A DNA stretch of 6,963 bases from Candidatus Bathyarchaeota archaeon (lineage in GTDB: Archaea; Thermoproteota; Bathyarchaeia; Bathyarchaeales; WAQA01), in assembly GCA_015520475.1 (NCBI GenBank), contig WAQA01000088.1:1-6963 (forward strand), given 5' to 3'. This document shows, one piece after another, positions 5,885 through 6,963 of the stretch; the first letter of the stretch is position 1; each line of letters opens with the position of its first letter. Under the pieces are notes generated by a model, which was not told the DNA's origin, made no database searches, and was given only the letters and a program-made list of their open reading frames with translations. Position numbers and translations under genes: made by a program.

Positions 5885-6750
5885 TCAAGAATGGATTTTG
5901 CAGTGAACATTACTTGAGGAAGGATGTGCAGAGGGAGATATTAGAATTCTGTGATAGTAGATGGGTTGCTATACATTGCATTGACAAGTCTGGAAAGCTT
6001 GTGTTTAGGAGGTATCTTGATGGTAAGCCTATCACGCTTAGAAGTACAGATGAGATGGAGAGGTTTCTAGAATCTGAAGAATCTAGATTGCGGTCTATCT
6101 ATGCAACGGCCAATATATATGGGGTTTTAAGATCGGCGGGTGACGTTTATAATCCGGATAATATAATCTTCTGCACTCCAACATGGGATGTTGATGGTGA
6201 CATCTCAGAGTGGCGTGAAACCGTGAAGGCCGCTAAAAAGATAACTGACTTTCTTAGGGAGGAAGGTCTAGAGAGATCCGTATATGTTAAATGGTCTGGT
6301 AATGGCTGTCACGTCCATGTCCATGAGAGGGCATTCTCTAAATCGCTTATTGGAAAGTATCATCCCTTAGATCTCGCCTATTCCATGGTTGAATATGTTA
6401 GGCGGAAGCTGAGGTTCCTGGATGGAGGCATAAACCTGAATATGAAAGTTAAGGTTGAGAATAGAATGGACTTCTCACGTGTCTTCACTTGCCCCTTAAG
6501 TTTCCATAGGAGGTTAAATGTTGTATGTATATGTATGAAGCCGGAGGATCTCGATCGGTTTAATCCACGCTGGATCCATCCTGGCTGCTTTAAGCATAAT
6601 CATGAATGGAGAGAATACTCTGAGGGTGAAGCTGACGGTTTGGCGGTAGAGGCCTACAGGGCTGTTGGAGGATACCCATCTGCAGGTGGAAGGAAGAGGA
6701 AGAATATGCCGCTTGACAAGCAGATAATAAAGTGGCTGAGGAGATGGTGA
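5881..6750 (+). CDS. Archaeo-eukaryotic primase (AEP)-like protein, PriS/LigD-polymerase type
   Basis: A 289-aa protein with the three motif regions of the archaeo-eukaryotic primase superfamily. Motif I is TWDVDGD with Asp103, Asp105 and Asp107; motif II is SGNGCHVHV at 139-147 with His144; and around motif III, VENRMDFSRVFTCPLSFH (192-209) matches the D..R....P.S.H pattern of archaeal PriS (Glu193, Asp197, Arg200, Pro205, Ser207, His209). The spacing of about 35 residues between motifs I and II leaves no room for the zinc knuckle and inserted domain of replicative PriS, so it resembles the compact catalytic core used by PrimPol and LigD-type polymerases. The N-terminal ~95 residues and the basic tail (RKRK, then KWLRRW at the end) have no assignment. 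Template-dependent or primer-making activity is inferred. The TTG start overlaps the KaiC-like stop (TTGA). GGAGGG at 5862-5867 is rather distant (13 nt), so a GTG at 5926 is an alternative start. Confidence 0.75.
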   Translation: MIKNGFCSEHYLRKDVQREILEFCDSRWVAIHCIDKSGKLVFRRYLDGKPITLRSTDEMERFLESEESRLRSIYATANIYGVLRSAGDVYNPDNIIFCTPTWDVDGDISEWRETVKAAKKITDFLREEGLERSVYVKWSGNGCHVHVHERAFSKSLIGKYHPLDLAYSMVEYVRRKLRFLDGGINLNMKVKVENRMDFSRVFTCPLSFHRRLNVVCICMKPEDLDRFNPRWIHPGCFKHNHEWREYSEGEADGLAVEAYRAVGGYPSAGGRKRKNMPLDKQIIKWLRRW

Positions 6751-6941
6751 TGCAGTTCAAGTGGAGCATCTCTCCCTAGGCGGATAATCCGAAGCTACAG
6801 CGAACCCTCAGATCTCAACTGGATGATCCCTCAAAAATTCTTGATGGTGGAGGATGATGTATACTCCATGCTATAATAATGAAGTGTCAGAGTTATCTGC
6901 AGAAACTAAATGTTAAGGGAGAAGTAAAATCCATAGTTTAA
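6750..6941 (+). other. Interrupted reading frame after the primase-like gene
   Basis: An ATG overlaps the primase-like stop by one base (TGATG), and GAGGAG at 6738-6743 sits six bases ahead, a layout expected of a third coupled gene. The frame stops after nine codons (MQFKWSISP, TAG at 6777-6779). The same frame then reads ADNPKLQRTLRSQLDDPSKI to a TGA at 6855-6857, then a further stretch containing KCQSYLQKLNVKGEVKS to TAA at 6939-6941. Two internal stops in 64 codons is near random expectation, so this may be ordinary spacer. A decayed third gene is the alternative. No family is recognised. Confidence 0.2.
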
Positions 6942-6963
6942 AGAGATATTCTCTGCTTATAAT
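6942..6963 (+). promoter_or_regulatory. Box A with adjacent small inverted repeat at the right edge
   Basis: CTTATAAT at 6956-6963 matches an archaeal box A and would drive a gene beyond the window. Directly upstream, AGAGA-TAT-TCTCT (6942-6954) is a 13-bp inverted repeat at the place where TFB or a regulator would bind. The repeat is short and the target gene is not visible. Confidence 0.28.

Noticed and set aside
5881..6750. Replicative primase small subunit PriS
   Set aside because: The spacing between motifs I and II is too short for the PriS zinc knuckle, and motif III differs. It is better described as a PriS-like or PrimPol-like relative.
6854..6900. ATGATGT, a near match to a C box of archaeal C/D RNA
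   Set aside because: No D box (CTGA) or second C'/D' pair occurs at suitable spacing.

Overview
This window looks like chromosomal DNA of an uncultivated archaeon, most plausibly in the Thermoproteota/Bathyarchaeia neighbourhood. The evidence is a tyrosyl-tRNA synthetase of the short archaeal/eukaryotic type, a single-domain KaiC/RAD55-like ATPase, an archaeo-eukaryotic primase (AEP) fold protein, AT-rich box A (TATA) elements about 25-50 nt upstream of starts, GGTGA/GGAGG-type ribosome sites, frequent TTG and GTG starts, and heavy AGA/AGG use. The phylum assignment is inference from gene style only. No phage, IS element, CRISPR array, rRNA or tRNA gene was found.

Layout. Left edge, minus strand: the first 18 codons of a Gfo/Idh/MocA-type oxidoreductase, with its own nearly leaderless promoter. 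Next come two minus-strand genes that probably form one transcript, tyrS (1208-2293) followed by a short beta-decarboxylating dehydrogenase of the isocitrate/isopropylmalate/homoisocitrate family (153-1181). A 0.3-kb gap follows with back-to-back TATA elements and a possible decayed small ORF. Then a plus-strand xylose-isomerase-like TIM-barrel protein (2614-3534) converges on a minus-strand uronate-isomerase-like amidohydrolase (3673-4944). A second divergent promoter region leads into a plus-strand pair with a 4-nt overlap: a KaiC-like ATPase (5093-5884) and an AEP primase-like protein (5881-6750). The last 0.2 kb holds a well-placed but prematurely stopped ORF start and a box A at the very edge of the window.

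How they fit together. The oxidoreductase fragment, the TIM-barrel isomerase and the uronate-isomerase-like protein suggest local sugar or sugar-acid metabolism, although they are not in one operon. tyrS is housekeeping. The dehydrogenase keeps most of the residues that give E. coli isocitrate dehydrogenase its NADP preference, on a protein of isopropylmalate-dehydrogenase size. The most system-like item is the translationally coupled KaiC-like ATPase and primase-like protein, which suggests a recombinase-fold ATPase working with a nucleotidyltransferase on DNA. That role is inferred from fold and context, not shown by the sequence.
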